This document shows positions 35,147 through 43,973 of a stretch of 64,000 bases of DNA, piece after piece. The notes beneath the pieces are model-generated. The model did no database searches. It was not told where the DNA came from and saw only the letters and a list, made by a program, of their open reading frames with translations. This stretch comes from SHZL01 sp963784425. Lineage in GTDB: Bacteria; Pseudomonadota; Gammaproteobacteria; Xanthomonadales; SZUA-36. Numbering within the stretch: position 1 is the first letter of the stretch; each line of letters starts with the position of its first letter. Location of the stretch: assembly GCA_963784425.1 (NCBI GenBank), contig CAWARM010000002.1, forward strand, positions 1-64,000, given 5' to 3'. The translations under genes were made by a program, and so were the position numbers.

Positions 35147-36478
35147 CTATGTTTGTTGGCGCTGGCGCCCGGCGAAGTAAAAAATAGTTCCAATGGCTGA
35201 AAATAGTCCGGTCGTGAGCCATGACTGACCACTGGCGAAGGTCATCAGCCAGGCACACAGGATCAGCGCCATGAGCGGAATCAGGTACCCGCCGGGAAGA
35301 TCAAACGGCCGTGCGTCATCGGCAAGAGCCGTGTGCAGGCGTGGCAGGGCCAGGACGCAGGCGGCATAGGCCAGCAGGCGAACCACCGTAGACATCGCAG
35401 CCAACCAGATAAAACTTCCGCTCAGGGATAAATACAGCGCCAGGCCCCCAATGAACAAAGTCGCATTTGCCGGCGTCCCGTAGCGCTGATGGATCGCACC
35501 AAACCAGCGCGGCAAAAGGTGCTGGCGTGATATTGCATAAACCATTCGCGGCACCGCAAACATGATGGAAGAACAATTGCCGCCCACGGAAAAGATCGCC
35601 CCGGCAGCCATCACGGCGGCGCCCGCAGACCCCATCAGGACCAGCGCGACATCAGCCAGGGGTGTCTTGCTCGTAGCAATCTCCGGGATTACGGAAATCA
35701 CCACGATTTGAATCAAAACATATAGCACCGTAATGCCAATGACACTGGAAACCAATGCACGGGGTATGTCGCTACGCGGATTTTGCGCTTCGCCAGCCGG
35801 TACCGCGGCGCCTTCAAACCCGACAAATGCATAGAGCAGAACCAGCAGGGTTTCGCCCAGGCTGCCGAACGCCGGCAGGCCGGCGCCGGTGAATACGTCC
35901 GGGTTAAGGCGGGACAGGCCCAGCACTACAACCAGGGCCAGCGGTATTAACTTGAGCAGGGTAAACGCGAAGATGGCTCGCATCCCGTTGCGCAGCCCGA
36001 TCACGTTGATATAGGTAAGGAAGACGCACATCAGGGTCAAGGCGATCTGCCTGGTGACTCCCTGCCCCAACGGCGCCCAGAACCAGGCTGCGTAGGTCAA
36101 CAACAGGTTGATGTTCGCGGCCAGGGCGGCAACCCGCGAAAATGCGTACAGCCATCCCACCTGGAAACCTGCGAACGGGCCAAATGCATGGCTGACATAG
36201 GTCAAAGGTCCGCCGGTGCCGGTAAAGAAACTCGCTGCCCGGGCAATAGACAGCACCACCGTCATGATCATCAGGCTGCAGATCAAAAATAGCCAGGGGC
36301 TGAAAAGGCCGCCAGCGGCGGCAGCCACGGCCGGCAAGGCAAAAATGCCTGCGCCAATGACGCCATTCAAAGAGATGGCAGCAAATCCCAGGCGGCTGAT
36401 TTCGCGCTTCAGGCCGGGTTCGGTTTCAATCCCGGGTTCGATTCGGGTTTTGGCTGAATCAGCCACGCGAGTCAACAA
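35147..36478 (-). CDS. APC-superfamily amino acid permease
   Basis: Inner-membrane transporter of 443 residues with about 12 helices and the helix-1 motif GVIGAGIFALP. It is preceded by peptide deformylase on the same strand with an 18-base gap. Substrate unknown; the general form resembles the AGT or YhdG-like branch. Confidence 0.85.
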   Translation of the reverse strand: MLTRVADSAKTRIEPGIETEPGLKREISRLGFAAISLNGVIGAGIFALPAVAAAAGGLFSPWLFLICSLMIMTVVLSIARAASFFTGTGGPLTYVSHAFGPFAGFQVGWLYAFSRVAALAANINLLLTYAAWFWAPLGQGVTRQIALTLMCVFLTYINVIGLRNGMRAIFAFTLLKLIPLALVVVLGLSRLNPDVFTGAGLPAFGSLGETLLVLLYAFVGFEGAAVPAGEAQNPRSDIPRALVSSVIGITVLYVLIQIVVISVIPEIATSKTPLADVALVLMGSAGAAVMAAGAIFSVGGNCSSIMFAVPRMVYAISRQHLLPRWFGAIHQRYGTPANATLFIGGLALYLSLSGSFIWLAAMSTVVRLLAYAACVLALPRLHTALADDARPFDLPGGYLIPLMALILCAWLMTFASGQSWLTTGLFSAIGTIFYFAGRQRQQT

Positions 36479-36496
36479 CCTACTGAGAGATCACAA

Positions 36497-37063
36497 CTAG
36501 TCGTCCAGCAGCGCTGGTGCAGGGCCCGGCATTTCTGCCAGCATGTCCGCCAGCATGTCCTCGTACACCAGCAGTGTGCTGTCTTTAAGGCGGTCGATGT
36601 AGAGCCTGCCATCCAGGTGGTCAAACTCATGCTGGAAAACCGTGGCCAGAAAGCCTTTGAGCTCCAGTTCGAAGGCATTGCCCTGCAGGTCCAGTGCGCG
36701 GACCCGTACATGCTGTGGACGCTCCACGAAACCGCGCAGTCCGGGGACGGACAGGCAACCCTCCCAATAGCCCGCACTCTCGCCATCAAGCAGCTGGATT
36801 TCGGGGTTTACAAAAACCGTAAGGGGCATGGCCGGAATATCACCATAGCGGGAATTCCCGCCGGGAATTTCAATGATGGCGAGGCGCACGGATGCATTGA
36901 CCTGCGGCGCTGCCAACCCTATTCCGCCAGCATGGTGCAAGGTGTCGACCATGTCCGCCAACAACTCACGCACGGGTTCGCCCAACAGCTCATGCGCCTG
37001 CAGTGGCCGTGCCACCTGGCGCAGAGTGGGGTGTCCCATGCGGATGATCTCTCGAACAGCCAT
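36497..37063 (-). CDS. def: Peptide deformylase
   Basis: Metalloenzyme of 188 residues that removes the formyl group from nascent N-termini. All three motifs are present: GIGLAAPQ (47-54), EGCLS (101-105, metal Cys) and HEFDH (145-149, metal His pair and catalytic Glu). It is unusual in not being next to fmt. It sits upstream of a permease, so it may be an additional copy. It is divergent from the DUF3604 gene with a 217-base spacer. Confidence 0.92.
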   Translation of the reverse strand: MAVREIIRMGHPTLRQVARPLQAHELLGEPVRELLADMVDTLHHAGGIGLAAPQVNASVRLAIIEIPGGNSRYGDIPAMPLTVFVNPEIQLLDGESAGYWEGCLSVPGLRGFVERPQHVRVRALDLQGNAFELELKGFLATVFQHEFDHLDGRLYIDRLKDSTLLVYEDMLADMLAEMPGPAPALLDD

Positions 37064-37280
37064 ACTTATGTTCTCCGTGTCTGTATGCCGATTGTATCCC
37101 GGGATTCGATACTTGCCCCAAAAGGCAGCCTGCGAGTCGATGGACCGTATCCGATGTTGTATGCTAAAAGATCACCCTGCCAGACTGGAAAACGATGATC
37201 CTTCAGAAGCTTGCCTATACCTGGTCAATCCGGTACTCGACGATTGTCGCCCGAAGCAACGCAACCATGGAAAAATTGCC

Positions 37281-39173
37281 ATGAAAAAGCAACTCGCTAT
37301 ACTGATCGCTGGCAGTCTCGGCTTGATGGCCCTCTGCGGTTGCGAAAAGCAGGAGGCGCCCGTTGCGGCAGAACCGGCGCCCGCACCAGCGGCCGTCGAA
37401 GCTGCACCCGTCGCGCCGGTATCCGATCTGCCGCCGCCGAACCCTGACAACAACGTCTACTTCGGCGACGTCCATGTCCATACCGGCTGGTCGTTCGACG
37501 CTTTCACCAACGGCTCCAAGACCACTCCTATGGATGCTTATGCCTGGGCGCAAGGCAAGGCCATCACCGGCAGCGGCGGGCCGGAAATGCAGATCCAGAC
37601 CCCACTCGATTTCTACATGGTGGCGGACCATGCCGAGTACATGGGGGTTTTCAACCAGATGGCGAATCCGGACAGCCCGCTCAGCCAGACCGAGCTTGCC
37701 AAGGGCGTTACCTCGCCCGACGCCAATGTCCGCCTGCAGACCTTTGCCGGCATCTTGCGCGACATGAGCGAGGGCAAGCGCGACCCGACCCTCAGCGACC
37801 CCGTGCTGGCGCACACCGTCTGGACCGATATCATCAAGGCGGCGGATGCCAACTACGTCCCCGGCAAGTTCACCACCTTCGCCGGCTTTGAATGGACCTC
37901 GAACCCGCAGAAACGCAATTTGCACCGTGTGGTGGTCTTCCGCGATACCGAGCACCTGCCGGAGCTGGCGCTGTCGGCGCTCGATTCGGACGATCCCGAA
38001 ACCCTTTGGAAATGGATGGACGAACAGCGCGCCAGGGGTTCGACACTGTTCGCCATTCCACACAATGGCAATGCCAGCGACGGCCTGATGTTCGATCTGG
38101 TCAAACGCGACGGCAAGCCGATCGATGCGGCCTACAACAAGACCCGCGCCGCCAACGAACCGCTGTATGAAATCACCCAGATCAAGGGCACTTCTGAGAC
38201 CACACCGTCCCTGTCCCCAACCGACGAATTCGCCAGCTTCGAACTGTGGGATTACACGCTTTCGGCGGATTTTGAGCGTCCTTCCCATCCCAGGGGCAGC
38301 TTTGCTCGTCAGGCTCTTCTTGATGGCATGAGCCAGGCCGCGAGCGGGGCCGGCAATCCGTTCAAATATGGCTTCATTGGCGATACCGACACGCACAATG
38401 CCGCGGCCAGCAACGAGGAGTACAACTTCACTGGCAAGTTCGCCTTTGAGAACAATGCCAAAGAGAGGCTGACCGGCATTCCTGGTGCGCCGGCAGGCCA
38501 GATCCAGCAGATCAATGAATTCAGTTCGGGTGGTTTGGCCGGCGTCTGGGCCCCGCAGAATACCCGCGAGGCCATCTATGATGCGATGCAACGCAAGGAG
38601 ACCTTCGCAACGTCGGGCCCGATGCTGAAGCTGCGCTTCTTCGGCAGCTTCGATTATGCCGCTGATGATGTGAACAAGCCGGACTTCGTCAAGCTCGCTT
38701 ATGCCAAGGGCGTGCCCATGGGCGGCGACCTCAAGCCCGGCAGCGGAAATGCACCAACCTTTCTGGTCACGGCGCTGAAGGATCCCAAGAGCGGCAACCT
38801 CGACCGTGTCCAGATCGTCAAGGGCTGGCTTGACGCGGCAGGCGAGCAGCATGAGAAAATTTTTGATGTCGCCTGGTCAGGCGACCGCAAGATCAGTGCC
38901 GATGGCAAACTGCCGCCGGTCGGCAACAGTGTTGATCTGAAAACTGCGACGTACACGGATGCCATCGGCGTTGCGCAATTGGCCGCCGGCTGGACCGATC
39001 CGGAGTTCCAGGCGGACCAGCGCGCCTTCTATTACGCCCGTGTCCTCGAGATACCGACCCCTCGCTGGAACACCTATGACGCGGCCCGGCTGAACATGCC
39101 GCCATTGACCACGGTGCCGGCGACCATCCAGGAACGCGCCTGGAGTTCACCGATCTGGTACACGCCCAACTGA
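37281..39173 (+). CDS. DUF3604 lipoprotein (PHP-like fold)
   Basis: Protein of 630 residues with a lipoprotein signal (LMALCGC) followed by an Ala/Pro-rich linker and the DUF3604 domain. That domain begins YFGDVHVHTGWSFDA, a PHP-type metal-binding segment. Further possible metal ligands are in ADHAEYMG and GDTDTHNAA. The function of the family is not settled; metal-dependent phosphoesterase activity is a structural inference. ATG 37281 gives the signal peptide directly; the open frame upstream overlaps def and is rejected. Codon use is noticeably more GC-rich than in the preceding island. A strong terminator follows. Confidence 0.8.
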   Translation: MKKQLAILIAGSLGLMALCGCEKQEAPVAAEPAPAPAAVEAAPVAPVSDLPPPNPDNNVYFGDVHVHTGWSFDAFTNGSKTTPMDAYAWAQGKAITGSGGPEMQIQTPLDFYMVADHAEYMGVFNQMANPDSPLSQTELAKGVTSPDANVRLQTFAGILRDMSEGKRDPTLSDPVLAHTVWTDIIKAADANYVPGKFTTFAGFEWTSNPQKRNLHRVVVFRDTEHLPELALSALDSDDPETLWKWMDEQRARGSTLFAIPHNGNASDGLMFDLVKRDGKPIDAAYNKTRAANEPLYEITQIKGTSETTPSLSPTDEFASFELWDYTLSADFERPSHPRGSFARQALLDGMSQAASGAGNPFKYGFIGDTDTHNAAASNEEYNFTGKFAFENNAKERLTGIPGAPAGQIQQINEFSSGGLAGVWAPQNTREAIYDAMQRKETFATSGPMLKLRFFGSFDYAADDVNKPDFVKLAYAKGVPMGGDLKPGSGNAPTFLVTALKDPKSGNLDRVQIVKGWLDAAGEQHEKIFDVAWSGDRKISADGKLPPVGNSVDLKTATYTDAIGVAQLAAGWTDPEFQADQRAFYYARVLEIPTPRWNTYDAARLNMPPLTTVPATIQERAWSSPIWYTPN

Positions 39174-39202
39174 TATCGTGCTGATTGATTGAGGTATCAC
39201 CC

Positions 39203-39236
39203 TGCGGCGGAGCCTGTTTGCTCCGCCGCATTTTTA
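39203..39236 (+). terminator. Rho-independent terminator after the DUF3604 gene
   Basis: A perfect 10-bp stem TGCGGCGGAG/CTCCGCCGCA (39203-39212 and 39221-39230) with an 8-base loop is followed by TTTTTA. It lies between the DUF3604 gene and the parvulin gene, so the latter may need readthrough or its own promoter. Confidence 0.85.
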
Positions 39237-39249
39237 TGTGGAGCCGAGT

Positions 39250-40098
39250 TTGCAAATCAGATCCCTGTTGCGAGAACCGCTGCTGCACTTCCTGCTGATT
39301 GGAATGCTGCTGTTCCTGCTGTACGGCAAGGTGGCGCCGCCTTCCAACGATGGCAATCGGATCACAGTCAATCGAACCGTTATCGCGGCACTAGCCGGCC
39401 AGTTCCAGGCGACCTGGTCACGGCCGCCGACACCGGTTGAGTTGAACGGCCTGGTCGACAACTATGTCCGGGACGAAATCCTCTTCCGCGAGGGAGTCGC
39501 CCTTGGCCTGGTCAAGGATGATCCGGTCATCAAGCGCCGCGTGCGTCAAAAGCTGGAAGTGCTGATCGAGGAGGAAGGCAAATCCGGTACGCCGAGCAAC
39601 GCGGAGCTGACCGCTTACCTGAGCATGAACGCGGCGGAGTTCCGCATGCCGCCCGTGCTCAGCTTCCAACAGGTGCTGTTCGATCCGGCCAGCTACGGCG
39701 ACCAGCTCGAGTCAGTTTTGGCCGCATCAACTGCCGCATTGAACAGCGGCGCAACACCGGAATCGCAAGGCAGACCCAGCATGCTGCCGAGCCACGTGGA
39801 AAAGCTGCCGCTGGATCTGGTCATGCGGGACTTCGGCGATGACTTCGGCAATGCATTGGAATCCGCGCCGGTCGGACAATGGATTGGCCCGGTTCGCTCA
39901 GGATTTGGTGTGCATCTGGTCCGCATTAGCGAGCGCACACCGGGCTATGTGCCCACGCTTGACGAAGCCCGCAAGGCGGTCACCCGTGCATGGGAGAATG
40001 ACCAGCGCGAAGCTGCACTGGCAAACAACTACGCACGTCTGCTCAAAGAGTACGACGTGGTGATTGAAGGCGAGAACGCGGAAGCGCCGGCCAAATGA
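39250..40098 (+). CDS. Membrane-anchored parvulin-type peptidyl-prolyl isomerase
   Basis: Protein of about 282 residues. A membrane anchor (LLHFLLIGMLLFLLYG) precedes a helical region and a PpiC-like domain. The closing segment IGPVRSGFGVHLVRI is the typical end of a parvulin fold. I prefer the TTG at 39250 because a GGAG lies 7 bases upstream; GTG 39238 is also in frame but abuts the terminator. It overlaps the HupE-like gene by 4 bases (ATGA). It probably assists folding of the neighbouring exported proteins. Confidence 0.7.
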   Translation: MQIRSLLREPLLHFLLIGMLLFLLYGKVAPPSNDGNRITVNRTVIAALAGQFQATWSRPPTPVELNGLVDNYVRDEILFREGVALGLVKDDPVIKRRVRQKLEVLIEEEGKSGTPSNAELTAYLSMNAAEFRMPPVLSFQQVLFDPASYGDQLESVLAASTAALNSGATPESQGRPSMLPSHVEKLPLDLVMRDFGDDFGNALESAPVGQWIGPVRSGFGVHLVRISERTPGYVPTLDEARKAVTRAWENDQREAALANNYARLLKEYDVVIEGENAEAPAK

Positions 40099-41098
40099 TG
40101 TGCCGCCCCTTCGGACTGTTCGCGCTCATGCTGCTGGCGCTCGCGTTGCCGGCCAAGGCCGATGAGTTCCGCCCGGCATACCTGCAACTGACCCAGACCA
40201 GCGCCGATTCCTATGACGTCCTGTGGAAATCGCCGGCGCTGGACGAAAACACCCCGCTGAAAGTCCATCCGGTGTTTCCTGCCGGTGTCACTGAGCAAGG
40301 CGCCAGGCGCAGCACCTTCGCCGCCGGCACCATGCGCCAGCGTTGGCGCATCGTGGTTCCCGGTGGCTTGAATGGCAAACCTATCCTGTTCCCGGGTCTG
40401 ACCGAATCGCGCATCGACATCCTGGTGCGGCTGCAGCGTCTGGATGGCAGCGTGCAACTCGAGCGCATCCTGCCGGGCCAGCCGGGCTTTACCGCCAGGG
40501 CCAGTCCCGGGGCCTATGAAGTGGCAATGACCTACGTCACCATCGGCATCGGGCACATCCTGCTCGGTTTCGATCACCTGTTTTTTGTGCTGGCGCTGGT
40601 GATGATCGTGAAATCGACCCGGCGCCTGTTTGTCACCATCACCGCATTCACGGTAGCGCACTCGATCACGCTGAGCCTGGCGACCCTGGGCGTGCTGCAT
40701 GTCCCGGTCCGCCGGTCGAGGCCATCATCGCGCTGTCGATCGTGTTCGTCGCCAGTGAAATCATCCATCAGCGACAAGGGCGCGAAGGCCTGGCATCGCG
40801 CAAACCATGGGTCGTGGCGTTTTCCTTCGGCCTGCTGCATGGCTTGGGTTTCGCCGGCGCGCTGGCCGAAGTCGGCTTGCCGGAGAATTCCATCCCGCTG
40901 GCGCTGCTGTTTTTCAACATCGGCGTGGAAATCGGCCAGGTGCTTTTCATCGTCGTGGTGCTGGCGATCTACAAGACGCTAGCGAAGTTGTTGGCGGGGC
41001 GCTTTGATCTGACGCGACTAGCTCCAGCTCAGGCGTACGCCATCGGTGGGCTTGCCAGTTATTGGTTGTTCGAGCGGGTGTCTGGCTTCTGGGCTTAG
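40095..41098 (+). pseudogene. HupE/UreJ-family membrane protein, frameshifted
   Basis: The N-terminal part (frame from 40095) has a signal peptide, an Ig-like extracytoplasmic domain and the first membrane segments with the GHILLGFDHLFFVLAL motif of HupE/UreJ_2 proteins. At about 40704-40708 the frame is lost. The rest of the membrane domain (VFVASEIIHQ, then FGLLHGLGFAGAL) continues in another frame to 41098. Restoring one G in the CCGGTCC context would rejoin both parts as HVPGPPVEAIIALSIVFVA. It is either a genuine mutation or a sequence error. In the family this protein is a putative metal or urease/hydrogenase accessory transporter. Confidence 0.8.
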
Positions 41099-41282
41099 GC
41101 GCGGCCGGGGCGATTAAGCGGAGCTCCGGGCATATCGGTTTGGTTCAATTTTGCACATCTTGTTCGCTTCATCGCAAATTTCGCAGCTATCCAAAAATCG
41201 GGTTCCTATTTTATTCAGCAACTTGAAATTCATTTGTAATCTGTCGGGTAAAAATACCCGCTTAAACTTGAAGTTTGGCGTG

Positions 41283-41311
41283 TTGACAGGTGGGATGTGG
41301 AGGAATACTGT
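41283..41311 (+). promoter_or_regulatory. Putative sigma70 promoter of the candidate RNA
   Basis: A perfect -35 TTGACA (41283-41288), a 17-base spacer and TACTGT (41306-41311, three of six -10 matches). Alternatively this GTGTTGACAGG segment could be the 5' boundary of an intron-like RNA. Confidence 0.3.
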
Positions 41312-41317
41312 TGATTC

Positions 41318-41677
41318 CCGTCTAAAGAAATCTGTCAGCCGGAAGGCCGACCCGCCGGAAGGCAGCGACAGGTTACAGAAAGCGGAAAAGCCCAGGTGGT
41401 ACTGGGCATGTCACCCAGACCGGGCTCTGTCAACAACGGTCCTACCACGAGGGTGACTCGAAAGGGATACGCGGTCCCTGGAGATAGACGCCATCAGCCT
41501 AAGGGCGTGACGTCGATAAAGAAAGACGGAGGTAGAAGATCCGTGACCGGAGCCGAGCGACAGAGCAAGGCGGAGCCGGGCAAAGATGGAAAGGCCTTAG
41601 GAGGATCTGCAGTCCACTATAAGCGGAGTTCCAACACTTCTACTCGGAGAGGAGGCGCAAGCCTCCTCTCTTTTTTT
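41318..41677 (+). ncRNA. Candidate structured non-coding RNA (possible group II intron remnant)
   Basis: About 360 bases between a promoter-like element and a strong terminator. It has many short GC stems, for example CCCAGGTGGTACTGGG near 41391-41406 and ACGCC...GGCGT near 41489-41510, with GAAA/GGAA-rich joints. It has no sustained codon bias, and its texture differs from the surrounding genes. It does not match the landmarks I know for RNase P, tmRNA, 6S or SRP RNA. The general look recalls domain I of bacterial group II introns, but no domain V and no reverse transcriptase are present, so identity is open. Confidence 0.35.
41647..41677 (+). terminator. Strong rho-independent terminator
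   Basis: A perfect 10-bp stem GAGAGGAGGC/GCCTCCTCTC closed by a GCAA tetraloop is followed by seven T. It ends whatever is transcribed through 41318-41646 and insulates the mla operon. Confidence 0.9.
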
Positions 41678-41867
41678 ACCCCACCTACAGATAGCTCGCC
41701 GCAATCACTTACGTTGTGCAATCTCCCGGGCCGCCCAAACACCCTGTCTTACAATCTTGGCGGCCTAATTCTCGTCCAATTCCTTTACAATGGCGACTGG
41801 GAGTGGAACTCACCAGACAGTGCCGGGCCGTTACCCGTCGTCCGTAACTTTTCAAGAGTAAAAAGGG

Positions 41868-42710
41868 ATGCTGGAAACTGAACAACAAGCCGGGCAATCC
41901 CCAGGCGCAGGGACATCAGCAGCCCCGATTATCCGTATCCGGGACCTGGTATTCAGACGCGGCCGAAATACGATTCTCGATGGCATCAACATGGATATTC
42001 CGCGAGGGGCCATCGTAGCCTTGATGGGCCCCAGTGGCGCAGGAAAAACCACCCTGCTGCAATTGATCGCCGGGCAACTCAGGCCGGACCAGGGTTCGAT
42101 TGAGATCAATGGAACCAATGTTTCTACCCTGTCGGACCGGGAGCTGTACCGGTTTCGCAGAAATATCGGCGTTTTGCTGCAAAACGGGGCCTTGTTCACT
42201 GATCTTACCGTGTTCGAGAACATTGCCACCCCGGTCCGGGAGCACACTGACCTGCCAGAAGCCCTGATACGGCGGCTGATCATGACCAAGCTTAATTCGG
42301 TGGGCCTGGGCGGCACTGAAGACCTGATGCCGCACGAGTTGTCCGGTGGCATGGCCAGGCGCGTGGCGCTGGCCCGGGCCGTGGTTCTGGACCCGCTCAT
42401 CATGTTGTACGATGAGCCCACAACCGGGCTTGATCCGATTGCCGTCTCTACCGTGCGCACGCTGATGCGGGAGACTAATGATGCGCTCGGCCTGACCAGC
42501 CTGATCGTCACGCACGACGTGGTCCAGGTGAGTCAACTAGCTGATTACTGCTACATTATCGCCTCGGCCCGGATTGCGGGAGAAGGCCCGCCGGGCGAAC
42601 TGGCCCACAGCACGGATCCTGGCATCGACCAGTTCGTCAACGGCAAAGTTGAAGGTCCAATCGCATTTCATTACACCTCCGCCGATCGTCAATGGAGCCT
42701 TCTGGGCTGA
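41868..42710 (+). CDS. mlaF: Phospholipid-transport ABC ATPase MlaF
   Basis: ATPase subunit of 280 residues of the inner-membrane MlaFEDB complex, which moves phospholipids between the envelope membranes. Walker A is GPSGAGKT, the signature is LSGGMARR, and Walker B with the catalytic Glu is LIMLYDEPTTGLDP. It is the first gene of a six-gene operon with AAAAGGG just before the ATG. An N-terminal extension of about 20 residues is longer than in E. coli. Confidence 0.93.
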   Translation: MLETEQQAGQSPGAGTSAAPIIRIRDLVFRRGRNTILDGINMDIPRGAIVALMGPSGAGKTTLLQLIAGQLRPDQGSIEINGTNVSTLSDRELYRFRRNIGVLLQNGALFTDLTVFENIATPVREHTDLPEALIRRLIMTKLNSVGLGGTEDLMPHELSGGMARRVALARAVVLDPLIMLYDEPTTGLDPIAVSTVRTLMRETNDALGLTSLIVTHDVVQVSQLADYCYIIASARIAGEGPPGELAHSTDPGIDQFVNGKVEGPIAFHYTSADRQWSLLG

Positions 42711-42722
42711 GTAGGGACAGAC

Positions 42723-43490
42723 TTGGACACTAACCTTCGATTCGCGCGCTTCACCGCGCCCATACAGACTGCCGGCCATTGCCTGCTGTTCCTGCTGCGC
42801 ATGCTGGCTGGCCTCCGGCCGGCACTGGCGCAGGTCCAGTCCATCCTGCAGCAGGTCTACCTCATTGGTGCTCGTTCGCTGGTCATCATCATGATCTGCG
42901 GTTTTTTTGTTGGCATGGTGTTGTCTTTGCAGGCCATCAATGCGCTGGAGCAGTTTGGAGCGTCAGACCAGGTCAGCCTGCTGGTGGGCAAGTCGCTGTT
43001 CCGCGAATTGGGTCCGGTTCTTACCGCATTGCTTTTTGCCGGACGGGCGGGCACCGCCATCACGGCCGAGATCGGCCTGATGCGAGCAACCAGCCAGATC
43101 GACGCCATGGAACTGATGGCGATCGACCCGGTGCAGCGCGTGGCTCTGCCCCGGTTCATGGCGGGCCTCATATCCGTTCCCTTGCTCACGGCCATGTTTA
43201 ACGCCCTGGCGATATTGGGCGCCGTGGCATTTTCCATTGGCGTCCAGGGCCTCGATCCGGGGATTTTCTGGAGCAAGCTGCAGACCGGCGTTTACTTTGG
43301 CAAAGACTTTATGGGCGGGATTTGGAAGAGCCTTGTGTTTGGCGGCATCGTCAGCCTGATAGCAGTGTTTTTTGGCTATACCGCAAAGCCCACCGGAGCC
43401 GGTGTCGGGACGGCAACCACCAATACGGTGGTGCTCAGTTCGGTGCTGGTGCTGATTTTTGATTTCATCATGACGTCATTTTTGACTTGA
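42723..43490 (+). CDS. mlaE: Phospholipid-transport permease MlaE
   Basis: Integral membrane permease of 255 residues with the MlaE family core, including GKSLFRELGPVLTALLFAGR and GAEIGLMR-type segments (here TAEIGLMRATSQIDAME). It starts with TTG 12 bases after the mlaF stop; no in-frame ATG would preserve the N-terminus. Confidence 0.92.
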   Translation: MDTNLRFARFTAPIQTAGHCLLFLLRMLAGLRPALAQVQSILQQVYLIGARSLVIIMICGFFVGMVLSLQAINALEQFGASDQVSLLVGKSLFRELGPVLTALLFAGRAGTAITAEIGLMRATSQIDAMELMAIDPVQRVALPRFMAGLISVPLLTAMFNALAILGAVAFSIGVQGLDPGIFWSKLQTGVYFGKDFMGGIWKSLVFGGIVSLIAVFFGYTAKPTGAGVGTATTNTVVLSSVLVLIFDFIMTSFLT

Positions 43491-43499
43491 GGTTGCACT

Positions 43500-43973
43500 A
43501 TGCGAGCCAATTACAAAGTGGAATTCGCTTCCGGTATTTTCCTTCTCCTGGGAATCGCAGCGCTGATCTGGCTGGCCACGCGGGCTACCGATTACGGCCA
43601 GGAAATCGGTACGGACACCTATCAAATCAGCGCACGTTTCACTAACATCGGTGACCTGAGAAGTCGCGCACCGGTGAAAATTGCGGGTGTTCCTGCGGGC
43701 CTGGTGGAGTCGGTCGAGTTGGACCCGGTCACCTTCGAAGCCATAGTGCACATGAAAATCTCCTCCAGGTTCAATGAACTCCCGACCGACACAGGTGCCT
43801 CAGTCCTCACTTCCGGCGTTCTCGGCGATCGATATATTGGCCTGGAGCCCGGTGGAGCCCCGGATTTCCTGGCGGACGGCGATGTCATAGTCATCACGCA
43901 GTCTGCGCTGGTGCTGGAACAAATCATCGGGAAATACCTGTTTAACACGGGTGAATCCAAGGGAGACAAATAA
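43500..43973 (+). CDS. mlaD: Phospholipid-binding MCE protein MlaD
   Basis: Protein of 157 residues with one N-terminal membrane helix (about 10-27) and a single MCE domain (about 40-120) that forms the periplasmic hexameric lipid channel. The DRYIGLEPGG segment is typical. It is shorter than E. coli MlaD at the C-terminus. Its stop overlaps mlaC as TAATG. Confidence 0.92.
   Translation: MRANYKVEFASGIFLLLGIAALIWLATRATDYGQEIGTDTYQISARFTNIGDLRSRAPVKIAGVPAGLVESVELDPVTFEAIVHMKISSRFNELPTDTGASVLTSGVLGDRYIGLEPGGAPDFLADGDVIVITQSALVLEQIIGKYLFNTGESKGDK

Larger units (their letters stand above)
41099..41867. other. 769-bp gene-free region before the mla operon
   Basis: No credible protein gene is present. 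The first 180 bases are AT-rich. The remainder is purine-rich and forms several strong local stems, ending in the terminator at 41647-41677. The last 190 bases carry the mla leader, with an AAAAGGG ribosome binding site before mlaF. A putative RNA gene in the middle is listed separately. Confidence 0.5.

Noticed and set aside
36873..37280. N-terminal extension of the DUF3604 frame into def
   Set aside because: It would overlap def on the opposite strand and bury the lipoprotein signal that starts cleanly at 37281.
37215..38852. 545-codon open frame on the minus strand opposite the DUF3604 gene
   Set aside because: It mirrors the GC-rich third positions of a real lipoprotein gene with clear signal peptide and domain motifs. 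The antisense translation shows no family features.
41318..41677. RNase P RNA or tmRNA
   Set aside because: None of the conserved core sequences or end structures of those RNAs are visible.
41757..41791. mla promoter formed by TTGGCG and TACAAT
   Set aside because: The spacing is 23 bases, too long for a sigma70 promoter.
41396..41881. 161-codon frame through the gene-free region before mlaF
   Set aside because: It runs through the terminator hairpin and has no codon bias or recognisable protein. It is better explained as structured RNA plus spacer.
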